The notes below the pieces were generated by a model. The model worked only from the letters and a program-made list of their open reading frames with translations, had not been told where the DNA came from and searched no databases. The position numbers were made by a program, and so were the translations under genes. From positions 1 through 64,000 of the forward strand of contig CAZGNU010000001.1 of assembly GCA_964527325.1 (NCBI GenBank): 64,000 nucleotides of DNA, written 5' to 3'. Source of the stretch: UBA6164 sp964527325 (lineage in GTDB: Bacteria > Patescibacteriota > Gracilibacteria > BD1-5 > UBA6164). Numbering within the stretch: the first letter of the stretch is position 1; each line of letters begins with the position of its first letter. Positions 33,118 to 45,456 of the stretch are shown here, one piece after another.

Positions 33118-34236
33118 ATGTCAGACAAAAATAAATTCGAACAATTTAGTTCAGATATATATGAAAATGATGATTTTGGAGTTGAAGACTTCGAAGAGGT
33201 TAAAACTGATAAAAAAGAATCAACTAATCCTAAGGAAGTAAAAACTGAAAAGAAAACTGAAGAGGATATTATAGTTGATAATACTAATAATGAATCAGAG
33301 CTAAACTTAGAAGATAAATCAGATGATACCTTATTAGATGAAATTAACGATGAATGAGATCCTTTTAAATTAGAAGGGGAGCAAGATATTGATTTAGAGC
33401 AAGAACTAAATAAAGAACCAATAATCAAAACTAATTCTTTTAATAAGAAAAAAATTCTTATTCTTGGATGAATATGATTAGGTATATTATTAATTGTTAT
33501 ATTAATTATTTTTCTTTTTTCTGGGAATGATAACTCTAATACAAAAAAAGTTATTGTTACTGAAAACAAATTTGCTTCATTAAATGAAGTTGTTGAAGAT
33601 GAAGAAAGTATTGATGAAACTATTACTACTACTGAATCATGATCAACAGAGAATGATAATCTATGAGAAACTATTGAAAAAGAAGTTGAAGAGGTAGTAT
33701 CACTAGATGATTCAACTAATCATAAAATTAATATTCCTGAGAATTCAAATGATGATGTAATTAATATTACTGAAGCAATCTTAGCTCCATCTACAGTAAA
33801 AGTAAAAATGAATACTATAGGTGAATTTGATTGAATAGAAGAAAATACTGATGAATGAACATCATTTATTAAAATTAAAGAAAATTCTTTAGTTATTCCA
33901 ACAGTATCAAAAGCTAACTTTATTCCTGATGTAAAAATTGAAGTTTTAAATACTCAAAAACAATATTCAGCTACTGATCTAATAAAAATTGAGTTTAATG
34001 TATTACTTAATTCTAAAACTCTTTCTTACTCAGTATCAAAGAAAATCTACAAGGATAAAGACTTCATTATAGATTTATCATTAAATAACATTACTACTGA
34101 TATAGTTTCTATAGAAGAGAATTTAATTAAAGAGGAGGTAATTATTCCTATTAATATTATGAACTCATGAGAGCATACTGTTTTCTTTAAAATAGATAAT
34201 TATCCTGTTGAGACTTATACTTATAATATAAAATAA
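33118..34236 (+). CDS. membrane protein with acidic cytoplasmic tail, 372 aa
   Basis: Residues 1-115 form a Glu/Asp/Lys-rich cytoplasmic tail containing DFGVEDFEEVKTDKKE. A membrane helix lies at about 117-138 (KILILGGIGLGILLIVILII), and a Thr/Ser/Glu-rich linker leads to a beta-rich outer-face domain (VKIEVLNTQKQYSATDLIKI) resembling an Ig-like fold. PilP-like or GspC-like linking proteins have comparable topology. It ends in a TAATTATG junction with the next gene, whose tail also carries a DFxEVK motif. Confidence 0.78.
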
Positions 34237-34238
34237 TT

Positions 34239-35267
34239 ATGTTTAATAAAGGCAAAAAACATATATTTGATTTCAAGGAGGTAAAAGCACCTGATATCGA
34301 AGCTGATGAAAAAAATCATGAAGAAATAGAACTTGATGATTTATCAGTGTCTGTAGATTCAGAGGACATTAAGGAAGAAATTAAGAAAGAGGAACTAGAA
34401 GTTTCTGAAAAGGTAGAAGATAATACTATAGAAGAAGTAAAAAATGAAGAAACTATTGATAAAGACTTTGATACTATAACTTCTATTTCAGAAAATGAAG
34501 ATATAAATGAAGTTAAAAATAATGAAGAAGAAGTTTTTGAAATAAAAAAAGAAAATAAATTTAAAGAAGCACTTGTAAGCCTTTCAGGTAAACTTAAAAA
34601 TTCATTTTCTAAGGCTTCTTCAGAATTAAATAAAAGATGATATAAAATAGATAAAAAACTAATTTCTTTTCATATTAATGAATCTTTAACAGTTATTGTA
34701 ATGTTAATAATTACTTTAGTGTGATTAATGCAATCAATTGATACTTTTAAAGCAAAAGATAAACTACCACTTATTAAAAAACATTATCAATTAAAAAAAG
34801 ATATTAAGATTGAGGATGAAAAAATAAAAGAAAACATAAAGGCAGAGTATCTTGCTGATATATTAAGATTCTGAGTTAAAACTGAAAACTGAAGGTATCC
34901 TGAAAATTGATATCTAGAAGCATTTAATCAAGTTTTTCCTGATAACATTTGAGATCTTCAATTATTGACATTTTTAGAATGATGGGGAAGTGAGTTTAAG
35001 GATTACGAATGAAGAAAAATTCGTGTTGATCACTGATTAATTAAAACATTTAAGCAAGATAATAATGTTACTGATAATGGAATGCTTAAGTGATATAAAT
35101 ATAAACTTGTACTAGAATGAGACCCTAAACAGGTTGATAACTTCTTATACAATATTCGTTATTCTAATAAAATACCAAAATATTTTACCAAGATTAACAA
35201 AAAATATAATTCAGAAAAAGAATTATTAACAGTAGATATGGATGTATTATTTTATTTATCAAAATAG
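34239..35267 (+). CDS. PilO-like protein with acidic cytoplasmic tail, 342 aa
   Basis: The N-terminal 135 residues are an acidic tail starting with DFKEVKAPDIEADEK. A membrane helix at about 148-166 (SLTVIVMLIITLVGLMQSI) is followed by a helical stretch and a C-terminal ferredoxin-like domain. In that domain the end of LVLEGDPKQVDNFLYNIRYS and TVDMDVLFYLSK match the PilO pattern of a strand, the Fxxxl helix and a final strand. PilO pairs with PilN to align the assembly machine. The next gene starts immediately after the stop. Confidence 0.72.
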
Positions 35268-35795
35268 ATGTTTAACTTATTTAAAAAATCTAAGAAAAAA
35301 GCTAATTCTAGCTCTCTAATTCTTTCTTCTTCAGGTAAGAAGAAAAGTTTTTTTGATATTTTTAAAGTTAACGGTTTTATTTTATTTTCTTTTATAGTAC
35401 TAATCTGATGAACAGCATTTTTATTTATAGAAGTAACCAAAAATAAATTAGAAATCGATAAAAGAAGTAGTATCCAAGCAACAAATTATAGTAAATTAAG
35501 GGAAGTTAGTAATACACTCTGATATCTTAATTGATTGAAGGTACAAAAATTTGAAGGGAGTAAGGTTGTTAAAATTCTGGAATATTTAGAATCTTTAGAA
35601 TTATATTCTTATACTTTGGAATTTAACTCAAATAAACAATATTTTTTTGTAAATTTAAAATCTATAAGTAATGAAAAACTAACTACATATATTGATGAAT
35701 GAGTAAAAAGCTGAACTCTAAATTATTTTAAGACTAATGAAACTATTAAAGTTACTGAAGAGGGAAGAGTATCTGTTATATTAATATTTAATTAG
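35268..35795 (+). CDS. PilN/PilO-like protein, 175 aa
   Basis: A basic, Ser-rich cytoplasmic start of 35 residues is followed by one membrane helix (GFILFSFIVLIGGTAFLFI), a short coiled coil and a small alpha/beta domain (EYLESLELYSYTLEF). TAG is directly followed by its ATG, so it is tightly coupled to the PilO-like gene, and the two likely form the usual heterodimer. Assignment rests on topology and gene order. Confidence 0.68.
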
Positions 35796-35802
35796 ATGAC
35801 AT

Positions 35803-36387
35803 ATGAATATCATAGAAAATATAGTTTGATATTTGATTTTGTCCCTATTGCTTATTGTTTCTATTAATTATATAAGTTGAATAATGAATCTAGCTTATGT
35901 AACACAAAGTAATTTTGAGGCAACATCTATATTAGAAAAGACTGAAGTAAACCTTAGATATAATTTAGATAATATTAATGTAGATAAGAATGTTGTAGAC
36001 TATGAGATTGAATATAAGGATAAATTTTTAGATGGTACTTTTACTTGATTATGAGTTAGTATTTGAACAAATATTAAAGAAGGTATGGAATTTAGATGTT
36101 ATAATTATTATTTAGATGGAAAAAGTATTAATACTTATAAACTAATGGATAATAACCTAGAGGTTGATTATTCAGGTGATTATTATAAGACAGATGAGGA
36201 TGGTGCTAGTCCATGAACTCAGTATATGAATATTATGTGCTTATATAACACTTATGATTATATATGAGCTAGTAATATCATAAATGATAGTAAATCTCCG
36301 ATTAGTTATGTTCTATATTCTTTTTATAAAGATTTAAGATTTTCTAAAAAACTAGTAGAAAAAAAAGGTATATTATATTTTAATTAG
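35803..36387 (+). CDS. membrane-anchored protein with pilin-like topology, 194 aa
   Basis: The product starts MNIIENIVGYLILSLLLIVS with a hydrophobic helix at the very N-terminus but without a GFTxxE signal. The polar C-terminal domain has Cys in EFRCYNYY and IMCLYN. It could be a pseudopilin that lost its signal, or a bitopic accessory protein. The ATG at 35803 is preferred because the one at 35796 stops after 23 codons. Confidence 0.7.
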
Positions 36388-36392
36388 TATGT

Positions 36393-38747
36393 ATGTTTAA
36401 TTTGTTTAATAAGACAAAGACTGTTAAATACAACTCTAGTAATATAGAGAAAGATATTGATATTTTTATTAGTATCTTCTTTAAGCATCTTAATGAATTA
36501 AAAGATGAATCACTTGAAGGAATCATTAGAAAATTTACTGAGACTGTTAGAGATGAATATATGTATGTAGTTTTATATAAAACTGACTTCAACTCTTTAG
36601 TTGATTATAATGAAAATGCTGATGATTCTAAGAAAAAGTTTCAAGTATCAAATGTAGAGGACTTTATACATAAGATTATTGTAAACCTAGCGAAAAACCT
36701 ACAAAGTATATACCCTGAAAACTATAATGAAAATTTAAATAAAATTACTACTATACTATCAAATTCTACATTCGAATATATAGAGTATAAAAGACTACAA
36801 TTATATAAACTAATAGAAGAAAAGGATACAGTTATTGATTATCCATATTTTTGATCAATGTATCGTATTAAATCATTACATGAAAATATTGTAATGCCCA
36901 AAGATTTCAGCTTTAAAACAATACATAAAGATATTTTTAAAATGTATGAAAGAGAATGAGATCATAGATTAGGTATTGAAAAAGTTCAATGATTTTTATG
37001 AAATGTTGTAGAAAAATATATTAATGATGAGGAGGATAAAAAAATTACACCTGAATTAATATCAGCTATATCTTATAATGCAAAAAATTATATAGACAGA
37101 ATAAATTCCGACTATATTATTGAGAAATGAATTGAAACAAACCCCAAGAATACTCTTTCTATTGATGAATGTTTATGACAAAAATATTTGCCTATATTTA
37201 ATGCTCCACAACAAGTTAAAATTAAGTGAACTAATGAATATTCTACCATAAATAAAGCAGTTATTGTAACAACACTAGAAACCATCTTAACAAGATATAA
37301 GTGAACAATATGAAATAAAGTAGATGATTTAGGATACTCATACTCACATTTCTGAAATATGGTTGAAGTTTATGATGATGATAACCTTTTTAAGAAGTAT
37401 TTAATATTATCAAATGAAGATTTTAAGAAGTTTTATGATTATGTATCTTTAAATGATAAAGCTTTTGATGAGGCATTTAGCCCTGAGAAGAAAAAACAAA
37501 GAAAGCTTGAAGAAGCCGATATTTGAACTTGAGAAGCAAAAAAAGATTTTGATTCAATTGTTCTGGAAGCTATTTTAAAGTGAGCGACAGATATTCATTT
37601 AAAACCATACGAATGAAAGTGATTAATTAATCTTAGAACAAAAACTTGAATTATTGATGAACTTGACCAAATTCCTAAAGAAAGATTAATAAGAATAGTA
37701 AGAATGCTTTCAGGTGATTCATGAGTTAATGAATTTTGAATTGAAGAACCACAAGACTGAGAACAACATAGAGCTATTATAGATAAAAAAACAGGTGTAA
37801 AATATGAAGTTGATCTTAGATTTTGATTCGCTCAATGATTAGAAAGAGTTTATATTAGACTGTGAAGTGTTACTAGTAACTGAGAAAAGAAAAAACTCAG
37901 TTTATTACAAATGTGATATGAACAAGATGATCTCGATTTAGTTCATTGAATGTTAGAAAATAACTCTAACTGACTAATACTAGTTACATGACCTACTGGT
38001 TCATGAAAAACTACACTTTTATATTGAATTTTAGAGCATCATATACCCTTAAGAGACGATGTTCATCTATTAACAGCAGAAGATCCAATAGAAAGGGAAT
38101 TAAAGTTTAAAAATGTTGAGCAAAATAAAATTACTGAACATGCTGATTCAAAAACACTATTAAAATCATTCCTTAGACAAGATCCAGACTGGATATTAAT
38201 TTGAGAAACCAGAGATAAAGAGTTATTATCTATGGTAATTGAAGCCTCTCAGACTGGTCACTTAACATTTTCTACTTACCATACAAATAATACAGTTGAG
38301 ACTTTAGAAAGATTATCAAAAATGTATGCTTGAGATGATGTTAAAACATTTGGATTAGCAAGAGATTCTATATTATCCATACTTCGTTGAATAGTATCAG
38401 TAATACTTGTTCCTAAACTATGTCCTCATTGTAAATTAAAGTCTAATATTGATGATGTTAAAGCTAGAATTAAAAGAAAATGATTTCAAGAAGATAGAAT
38501 TAATGATATGGTTAAAAAGGATTGAACTTTCTTTAAAAGAAAGCCAAAATGATGTAGTAAATGTGATTCAGGATTTCTTTGAAAACAAACAATTAATGAA
38601 ATTATGAACCTTTCAAATAAACAAATTCATGATGAAGTTTCCGAATGAAATTATTCAAGTGTAGTTAAACAATTTGAGAAATGAATGAAATATGTAAATG
38701 AGTGAATTATTGATATTGATACATTAGCTAAAAATGCTAGTAAATAA
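36393..38747 (+). CDS. second PilB/GspE-type ATPase with large unknown N-terminal domain
   Basis: The 784-residue protein has a GspE core in its second half: ATDIHLKPYEGK near residue 400, Walker A GPTGSGKT near 533, Asp box TAEDPIE, Walker B PDWILIGETRD, His box STYHTNN, and zinc Cys pairs CPHC near 678 and CSKC near 723. The first 370 residues are unlike MshEN domains, mostly helical and charged, and I do not recognise them. Having two PilB-type ATPases in one locus suggests two machines or a shared base with alternative motors. The gene follows PilN/PilO-like genes and ends at a strong terminator. Confidence 0.9.
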
Positions 38748-38765
38748 TATTAATTTTATTAAAAG

Positions 38766-38798
38766 AAAATGTGTGTTTATGACACACATTTTTTGTTT
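38766..38798 (+). terminator. terminator after the second pilB-like gene
   Basis: Arms aaaatgtgtgt (38766-38776) and acacacatttt (38782-38792) form an 11-bp stem with a 5-base loop, followed by T residues. The -35 box of the next promoter overlaps the T run. Confidence 0.92.
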
Positions 38799-38821
38799 TT
38801 TTCGACTTAATATAGTATAAT
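38793..38821 (+). promoter_or_regulatory. promoter TTGTTT-17-TATAAT of the virB4 operon
   Basis: TTGTTT (38793-38798) lies inside the terminator's T run and TATAAT (38816-38821) follows after 17 bases. Confidence 0.75.
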
Positions 38822-38851
38822 ATTATATATATATTTATTTATTTTTACAAT

Positions 38852-39001
38852 ATGAATGAAATTACAAAATATTTATTAAAATCATTTATCTGATGAATAG
38901 TTTTTTGATTGTGATTTTTCTTTTCAATAGCGATTGTAACTCTAATATTGTTTAATAAATTTGCACCCTATATAAAAGAATTTTTAACTAATATAAACTA
39001 A
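38852..39001 (+). CDS. small membrane protein, 49 aa
   Basis: It has one long hydrophobic helix (FIGGIVFGLGFFFSIAIVTLI) with short flanks. It is the first gene of the operon with virB4 and ends in a TAATTATG junction. It could be a small type IV secretion subunit or pilin, but it is too short to decide. Confidence 0.65.
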
Positions 39002-39003
39002 TT

Positions 39004-39480
39004 ATGACTGAATTTATTGTATTAACACTTTTATACCTGGATAATAATATGAATAATATTTTTGACCAGTGAGATAAAATTATTGAATTAAATAGACCAG
39101 GTATCGAAAGAAATGTGTATTGTAAGATACCAAATACTAAAGATGCTAAACCATGTTGATATTCTTCTGAAGAAAATTCTATTTTAGGATTAGGTGATGA
39201 TATGTTAAATTCAATTAAATGAAAGCATTATAATTATAATTCTGAAATTTTTGAAAAATGATATATTCCTGGAAGATTCCTATATGCAGAATTTATTGAT
39301 TGAAAATATTTATATGTAAGTGATGAATCAAAACTAAATAAGAATAATACTATATATTCTTTATCTAATGATGATAGTATGTATATTAATGATTTAATAA
39401 ATAAAATATTTTATTGAATTATAACATTATTAGTTTTACTTTGAATTTGGTTAATATTTGCACCTAAAAAAAATAAATAA
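39004..39480 (+). CDS. hypothetical protein with C-terminal membrane anchor, 158 aa
   Basis: The 158-residue protein has a mildly hydrophobic start, a polar domain with two Cys (NVYCKIP, AKPCGYS) and a C-terminal membrane helix (IFYGIITLLVLLGIWLIFA) before a Lys-rich tail. The tail suggests a cytoplasmic C-terminus. TAATTATG joins it to virB4. No family is recognised. Confidence 0.72.
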
Positions 39481-39482
39481 TT

Positions 39483-41813
39483 ATGGTTAAGAAAAGTACA
39501 ACAGAACAAATTTATGAAGATTGAGTAATAGGGTATGCTGCAAAAAAGATCCTATGAAAAGATACTTGATCTAATGAAATAGAAAATACTCCTGAGGTCA
39601 TAGAAAATGATCAGGAGATTTTAATGGATGAAGTAAAATCAAAAGATGTAGTTGAAATAGAAAAGAAAATTAATCTAAGAGTTCAAAGTACTAATACGAA
39701 TACAACTCGTAAACCAGCAATTAAGATTTCTGAAATTGGTAATGAATTTAAAGATATTCAAAAAACAAAAGAAGAAAGCTTGGTTAAAAAAAATAAGCAA
39801 AGAGAGAAACTTTTAAAGAGTATAAAGAAAACCCATGAACAAAAGCAGATCATTAAACAAACAGTACAGACTGAAATTTCAGAAATCTTTAAAGTTAATA
39901 ATCAACTTCAACAATTATTAAGTAATTGATTATTTGAAGAACATGAAGACTATATTAAAGTTGAAAATAAGTATATTACCTATGTTTGAATTTGATCTAC
40001 AAACCTATCTGTAAATTGAAATTTAATGAGTATAATCTCACAAAATGATTCTATTGGTAATTTTGGTATACATTCTATATATCAACCTGTAGATGTTCTA
40101 GATTCAAAAAAAATGCTTGAAAAAAAGAAAAAAGCATTACATATAGAAATTCAATCAATGGCTGAAAAAAGATGAATGCATAATGTAGATTTAGAAATGA
40201 TAAATGCATTAAATGAGATTGATTGAATATTAGAGTGACTTGTAAGTCAAGACTTTAAGATGTATAGGTATTACAATATCATACAATTGGTTGATTCTGA
40301 TAAAGAAAAACTATTAGATAGAAAATGAGAGCTTGATGTTTTGTTACAAACAATGAGCTATGATATGATAAAGTTTAGACACCTTCAAGAACCAGTACAT
40401 AATGTATTTTGAATAGGTTGAAGTTATAATGCTTTTCTTGAATTAGCTATAAAAGATAGATTGCCAAATATTTTTACTACTGATGCTAGTTTATCTAATG
40501 TTGTAAATTTTATAACAAAAGAAGATAACAATGTTGAATGAATTGCTATATGATTAGATATATTTACTGACAAAATGATTTGTAGAGATTTCTGGTCTTG
40601 AGATAATTTTAATATGTGTATATTCTGAAGTTCATGATCTTGAAAATCATATTGAGCAAAATTAGTATGTTTAAGAGAATGGAATATATGAATCAGACAA
40701 GTTATAATTGATCCAGATGCAGAATTTAAAGCTCTAACCGAAACTATATGATGAGATTATATAAATATATGAGCATTATCAGATAATAGTGATGATGATA
40801 GTGTTCAATTAAACCCATTCGATTTTAACTTTCCAAAAGTTTTAATGAAAAAACATGGTGTTCAATATGTTGTAGATCACTTAGATGAGTTTTGACCAAA
40901 GATAGACTATGAATTTAAAGAATTCCTATCAAGATTGAAATCACTAGTAAGTATAATACTATATAATGAGAAAATTTCTAATAGTTATTATTCTGAAATT
41001 TCTACTCTTATCGTAGATTTCTTTATTTACGAATGATGATTAAATCCAAAAGATTATACTAGTTACTTCAAAATTTCTAAACACCCTTTAAGTATAAAGA
41101 AATTTTATAATTATTTACAAAGTCAAGTTGATAAAAAAGTAGATAATTATGAAAAGATAGAAACAATTAGAAAATGATTGTTTGATTATGCAGATGATAA
41201 TTGAACATTTAGTAAATTTCTATGAGAATGAGAAAACTCTGTAGATATTAAAAGTGATTGGACTGCTTTTAATTTGAAGAATGTAAAGAATGATTGATTA
41301 AAGACTGTAATAACTTTCATTATTATGAGTTTCTTAGAACAAATTTTTGCTGAAAAACAAAAACAAAAAACAAGAATACTTATAGATGAAGCTTCAACAT
41401 TTCTTTGAGCAAATATTGAAATTGCATGACAAATTACAAAACTTTATCAAAGAGCTAGAAAATATAATATGTGAATAACAATTATTGCACAATGAATTAA
41501 TAACTTATTTGTTGATTTTAAATCTTCAGAGAAAGAAGTTAATTACTGAGATACTATTCTTCAAAATTCAGAGAACTTAGTAATTCTTACACAAAAACCA
41601 AATGCACTAAAAATTATCCAGGATAAGTTAGAATTAACTCCTATGCAGTTTAAATTTTTAGAGTGACTTAATACACAAAAAGAACATGGTCATGTAGCTA
41701 AATGAAAAGCTTTAATAATTACTTGATTATCAGTAGACCAAGTACAAATAACACCTGAATCATATATACATGATTTTATAAATACTGATCCAAATACTAA
41801 AAAAGAACAATAA
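39483..41813 (+). CDS. virB4: VirB4/TraC-type secretion ATPase
   Basis: The 776-residue protein has a charged N-terminal region with a Lys-rich coiled coil near 95-140, a VirB4 N-domain (VGIGSTNLSVNG, then RHLQEPVHNVFGIGGSY), Walker A FGSSGSGKSY near 379, the strand RQVIIDPDAEFKAL, Walker B RILIDEASTFL near 640, and the Gln-rich finger TIIAQGINNLF. VirB4 energises assembly of the conjugative secretion channel and pilus. It starts 2 bases after the preceding stop and ends 1 base before the VirD4-like gene, so both motors come from one transcript that also ends in a prepilin. Confidence 0.93.
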
Positions 41814-41814
41814 T

Positions 41815-44811
41815 ATGGCAATTTTAATAACTACTATAATCTGTATTTTGATAATGATATCACTATTATTTGTGTATATCATTTTTAAAAGATACTATGA
41901 AAATAATAGTTATTATGTAATTAATATTAGACCACTTAAATATGATTGATGAAAATCATTTATACAAAAAATGGCTTTCTTTGTTTCAAATTGTAAATCA
42001 ATACCAAATACAAAAGGGAAACATAATCTTATACTTGATGTAACCAATGCTTGAAAAAAAACATATTTTAGATTAATAGTTCCTGAAAAGTATCTAAAAG
42101 ATTACCATAAAATATTTTCTAGTAATTATAAAGATTTTGAAATAAAATTATGATGAAAGTATACAGAAAATGAGTTTATTGATAAATATAAATGAGGTAT
42201 TGTTTTTAGAACTGATTCTGATACACCTTTCTTGAAAGAAGAAATTCTTGAAGAAAAAATAGGTGAAAATATAAAATCTATTGTAACAGGTGTTACAACT
42301 TGAAGTTTTCAAGTAATGCTTAATTTTGATGCAAAAACAGAGACATTTGCTGATGCAACAGAAATAGAAGATGTAAAAATTGAAAATACACTTGCAACTA
42401 ATAATATTAACTTTGTAAAAGATATTTGAGCATCTTTTAGGTTTTTATCTTTAAATGAAGATTTCATTGAAACAACAATGCCTTGATTAGTTTGAGGTAT
42501 ACTTAATTTATGAGGTAAATTTTGAAATATAACAAAATATAGTAAATGATGAAAAACTACTATAAAGAATTTAACTTTCAAAAAATCATTAGTAGATTTC
42601 TTTTATAGAATATTTTACTGAAGAAAATTTAGACTTTCACATTACTCTCCATCAGATGAAATGTTTTTTAATGCAAAAGAAATTTCATATATCTTTAATT
42701 TTGTTCCATCTGATAATGCAGATGTATTGCAATATAAAAGCTTATCACCAGTAGATGCTATTAAATATCAAGATAATTTAGAGGAACAATATTGAGAAGA
42801 TAAACTTACCAAGATTGCATTATTTGATTATCCATGACTCAAAGATAAGTATTTCAAATTACATGAAAAAACTTTAAGAAGACATGTATGGCAAATATGA
42901 AAAACATGAATGTGAAAATCAACATTAATTAAATCGTTTATATTTGATGATATTGCTAAATGAAGATGATTTTGTTTGATTGAACCTAATTGAGATTTAG
43001 CTGAGGAAATATTAGATGTAATTCCTGAAGAAAGAAAAGATGATGTAATATACTTAGACCCATCTGTATATTTATGAAGAGTTTGTTTAAGTGTTTTTTC
43101 TTTTCTAAGAGAATTAAGACATTTTCAACAAGAATACGAAATTGATCAGCATGAACAATCTGTTGAATTATGATCGGATCATTCCTTATATCATATGGAA
43201 ACAGAGGATAAATTTATGAGTATGGTAGTAAATATGATTAAATCAGTTTCTGTATGATGAAAAGAGATGTGGTGACCAAGAATGGATAAAATAATGAAAG
43301 AGGTTTGAACAGCTACATTGAAATATGAATTATCAGAAATTTCAGATATATCTTATTATTTGAATATTCCAAAATATCGTAAAGCATTTATTAATGCAAT
43401 CGAAAATGAGGATTTAAAAGAGTCATTATATAATTTTGAAAATAAGCCAGAAAAAGATAGGGAAGAAGCATTTCAACCAGTAAGAAATAGGTTTGATGTA
43501 TTTTTATCAGATACGATGAAAAATATATTTTCAGGTAAACCAAAATTTTCTTTAAAGAATGCTATGGATGATTGAAAAATTATTATAATGAGACTTCCTA
43601 AGGGAACAATGTGAGATTGAAATGCTTCATTGTTATGATCAATGATGGTAGCATTATTTTGGGCATTAGCTCAAACAAGAATTTCTACTCCTGAAGATGA
43701 AAGACAAGACTTTACATTATATATTGATGAGTTTCAAAATTTTGTAACAGACTCTTTTTCACAAATGTTAGAAGAAGCTAGAAAATATAAATTGAGGTTA
43801 GTTTTAGCTAATCAATTCACTAAACAAATTAAAAATAAAAATTCCTCAGTATTTGATTCGCTTAAATGAAATATCTGAACATTTGTAGCATTATGATTGT
43901 GAACTGATGATGCTCAAGTATTATCACCTTACTTTTGAATAGATGCAACAAATATGGTTAATATTCCACCTTATCACTGATATGTAAAATGTGAAGAGTA
44001 TTCACCAACACCTTTTAATATTGTTACTGAACAAACTGAAAGAGATCCCTCTAGAAAGTATCCAGGTAAGACAGCAATAAAAAATCTAAGTTACTCAAAA
44101 TATTGATTAGATTCAGAAGAAGAAGAAGTAGAGGATGAATTTGTTATTTCTAAAAAACAAGTCTTTCGTAGTTTACTAAGTATGAAAAACTTTGATAAAG
44201 CTTTATTATGAAAAAAACTAAGAATTAAAAAGATTTCGTTTGATAAACTTCTTGAAGAACTTTTCTTTGAGTGAATACTTATAATGAGTGATGATTGAAG
44301 TGTTACTATTAGTAAAGAAAAAATTGATTTAAATGATAAGTGATATTTTGATTTTGTATTTAAAGAAAATGTAAATAAAGAAAAACCTTATGTATCTTTA
44401 TGAACATATTTTAGAGAGTCGAAAAAGTTACCTAGTTTTTGATTTAATATGGATTCTTACAATAAAGAAAAAAGTGAAATAAATGATACTTCAACTGAAG
44501 GTGGTGAAAGAAAGGAAGATAAATTGGATATAGATGATTTATTTGGTGATTCTTCTGATTCAATAGAAACAGGTTTAGATTGACTAAATGAAGAAAAACT
44601 CGATATTAAAAGTAATGATATTTCAACACAATATTCATATGATATTAAAAACTCTGACTTAGAAAAAACATTTTGAGAACTTATACAAGAGTTATGATTT
44701 AAAAAATTTGAAGAATTTGAAAAATTGAATCATAATAATGATTTAGATATTTCAAAAGATACAGTAATAATAAGAAAATATTTATGAAGAACTTTTCACA
44801 TAAAAAAATAA
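41815..44811 (+). CDS. second VirD4/TraG-like ATPase, membrane anchored
   Basis: The 998-residue protein has one N-terminal membrane helix (ILITTIICILIMISLLFVYII), an N-domain of about 330 residues, Walker A GKTGMGKST near residue 361, the strand FCLIEPNGDLAEEIL, Walker B TLYIDEFQNF near 633, and the sensor EARKYKLRLVLANQFTKQI. The C-terminal 200 residues are acidic and Ser-rich with a winged-helix-like segment (SLLSMKNFDKALLGKKL). The 18022 gene shares the motor motifs but not the membrane helix or this tail. The last 28 bases overlap the start of a prepilin gene. Confidence 0.92.
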
Positions 44812-45407
44812 ATAAAGGATGATTTACTTTAATAGAACTAGCAGTTGTAATAACTGTATTAGCTATTTTATGATCATTTACTTTTGACTTTTATGCGAAC
44901 TATAAAGAGGAACAATTAGTTGATGATGAAATTTCAGATATACAACAATATTGATTATTACTAAGTACAATAATTAATAAAACATGAGATATTCCTTTAA
45001 ATTACTGTAAAAATGTTTCAGGTTGACATGATTCAGATTGTTTTGAAGCTGATCCCTTAAATGATTGATCCACAGATAATATATGTTCGTGAGTTGAATG
45101 AGATTTCTTTGCTGATAATGATTGTGATTCTTGATGTGTAATTATTGATTGTGAAACCAATATATGCTCATGAAATAATATATATTATGATTTTGAAAAG
45201 CTATTTTCAGACTATGTAAATTATAACTACACAATTAGAACTGACTCTTTTACTGATAAGTTCTCATATAGGATATGTCCAGAAAAAGATATTTCGGATA
45301 CTTTGATTATTTGAAAATGAGATGAATCTAGTTACTGAACATTTAGTCCTTCATTTACTTTATACTATGGATGAAGAACTGTATATAGATTCAATTCAAA
45401 TCCTTAA
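44784..45407 (+). CDS. Cys-rich prepilin overlapping the VirD4-like gene
   Basis: The product starts MKNFSHKKINKGGFTLIELA; TGA codes the Gly before the cut and Glu5 is present. The mature domain is unusually Cys-rich (KNCVSG-type, DCFEAD, NICSGV, NDCDSGCVIIDC, TNICSGNN), pointing to several disulphides and an extracellular position. The start lies 28 bases inside the VirD4-like gene, so translation of a pilin is coupled to that of a secretion motor. The 207-residue length fits a minor pilin. Confidence 0.86.
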
Positions 45408-45413
45408 TCCTCA

Positions 45414-45426
45414 TGTTTCTTAGTAG
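45414..45426 (+). promoter_or_regulatory. conserved TGTTTCTTAGTAG element before the 45457 gene
   Basis: TGTTTCTTAGTAG starts 43 bases before the ATG. A TATTAT box lies 17 bases after TGTTTC, so here it also fits a -35/-10 pair. Confidence 0.68.
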
Positions 45427-45456
45427 TATGAGTAAATATTATATAAATATATTATT

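Noticed and set aside
33096..33569. Minus-strand frame of 157 residues
   Set aside because: It is antisense to the acidic tail of the 33118 gene. Ser/Phe-rich antisense frames arise opposite Glu/Lys-rich coding sequence.
35796..35867. ATG at 35796 as a gene start
   Set aside because: It stops after 23 codons; the ATG at 35803 opens a 194-residue frame with a membrane helix.
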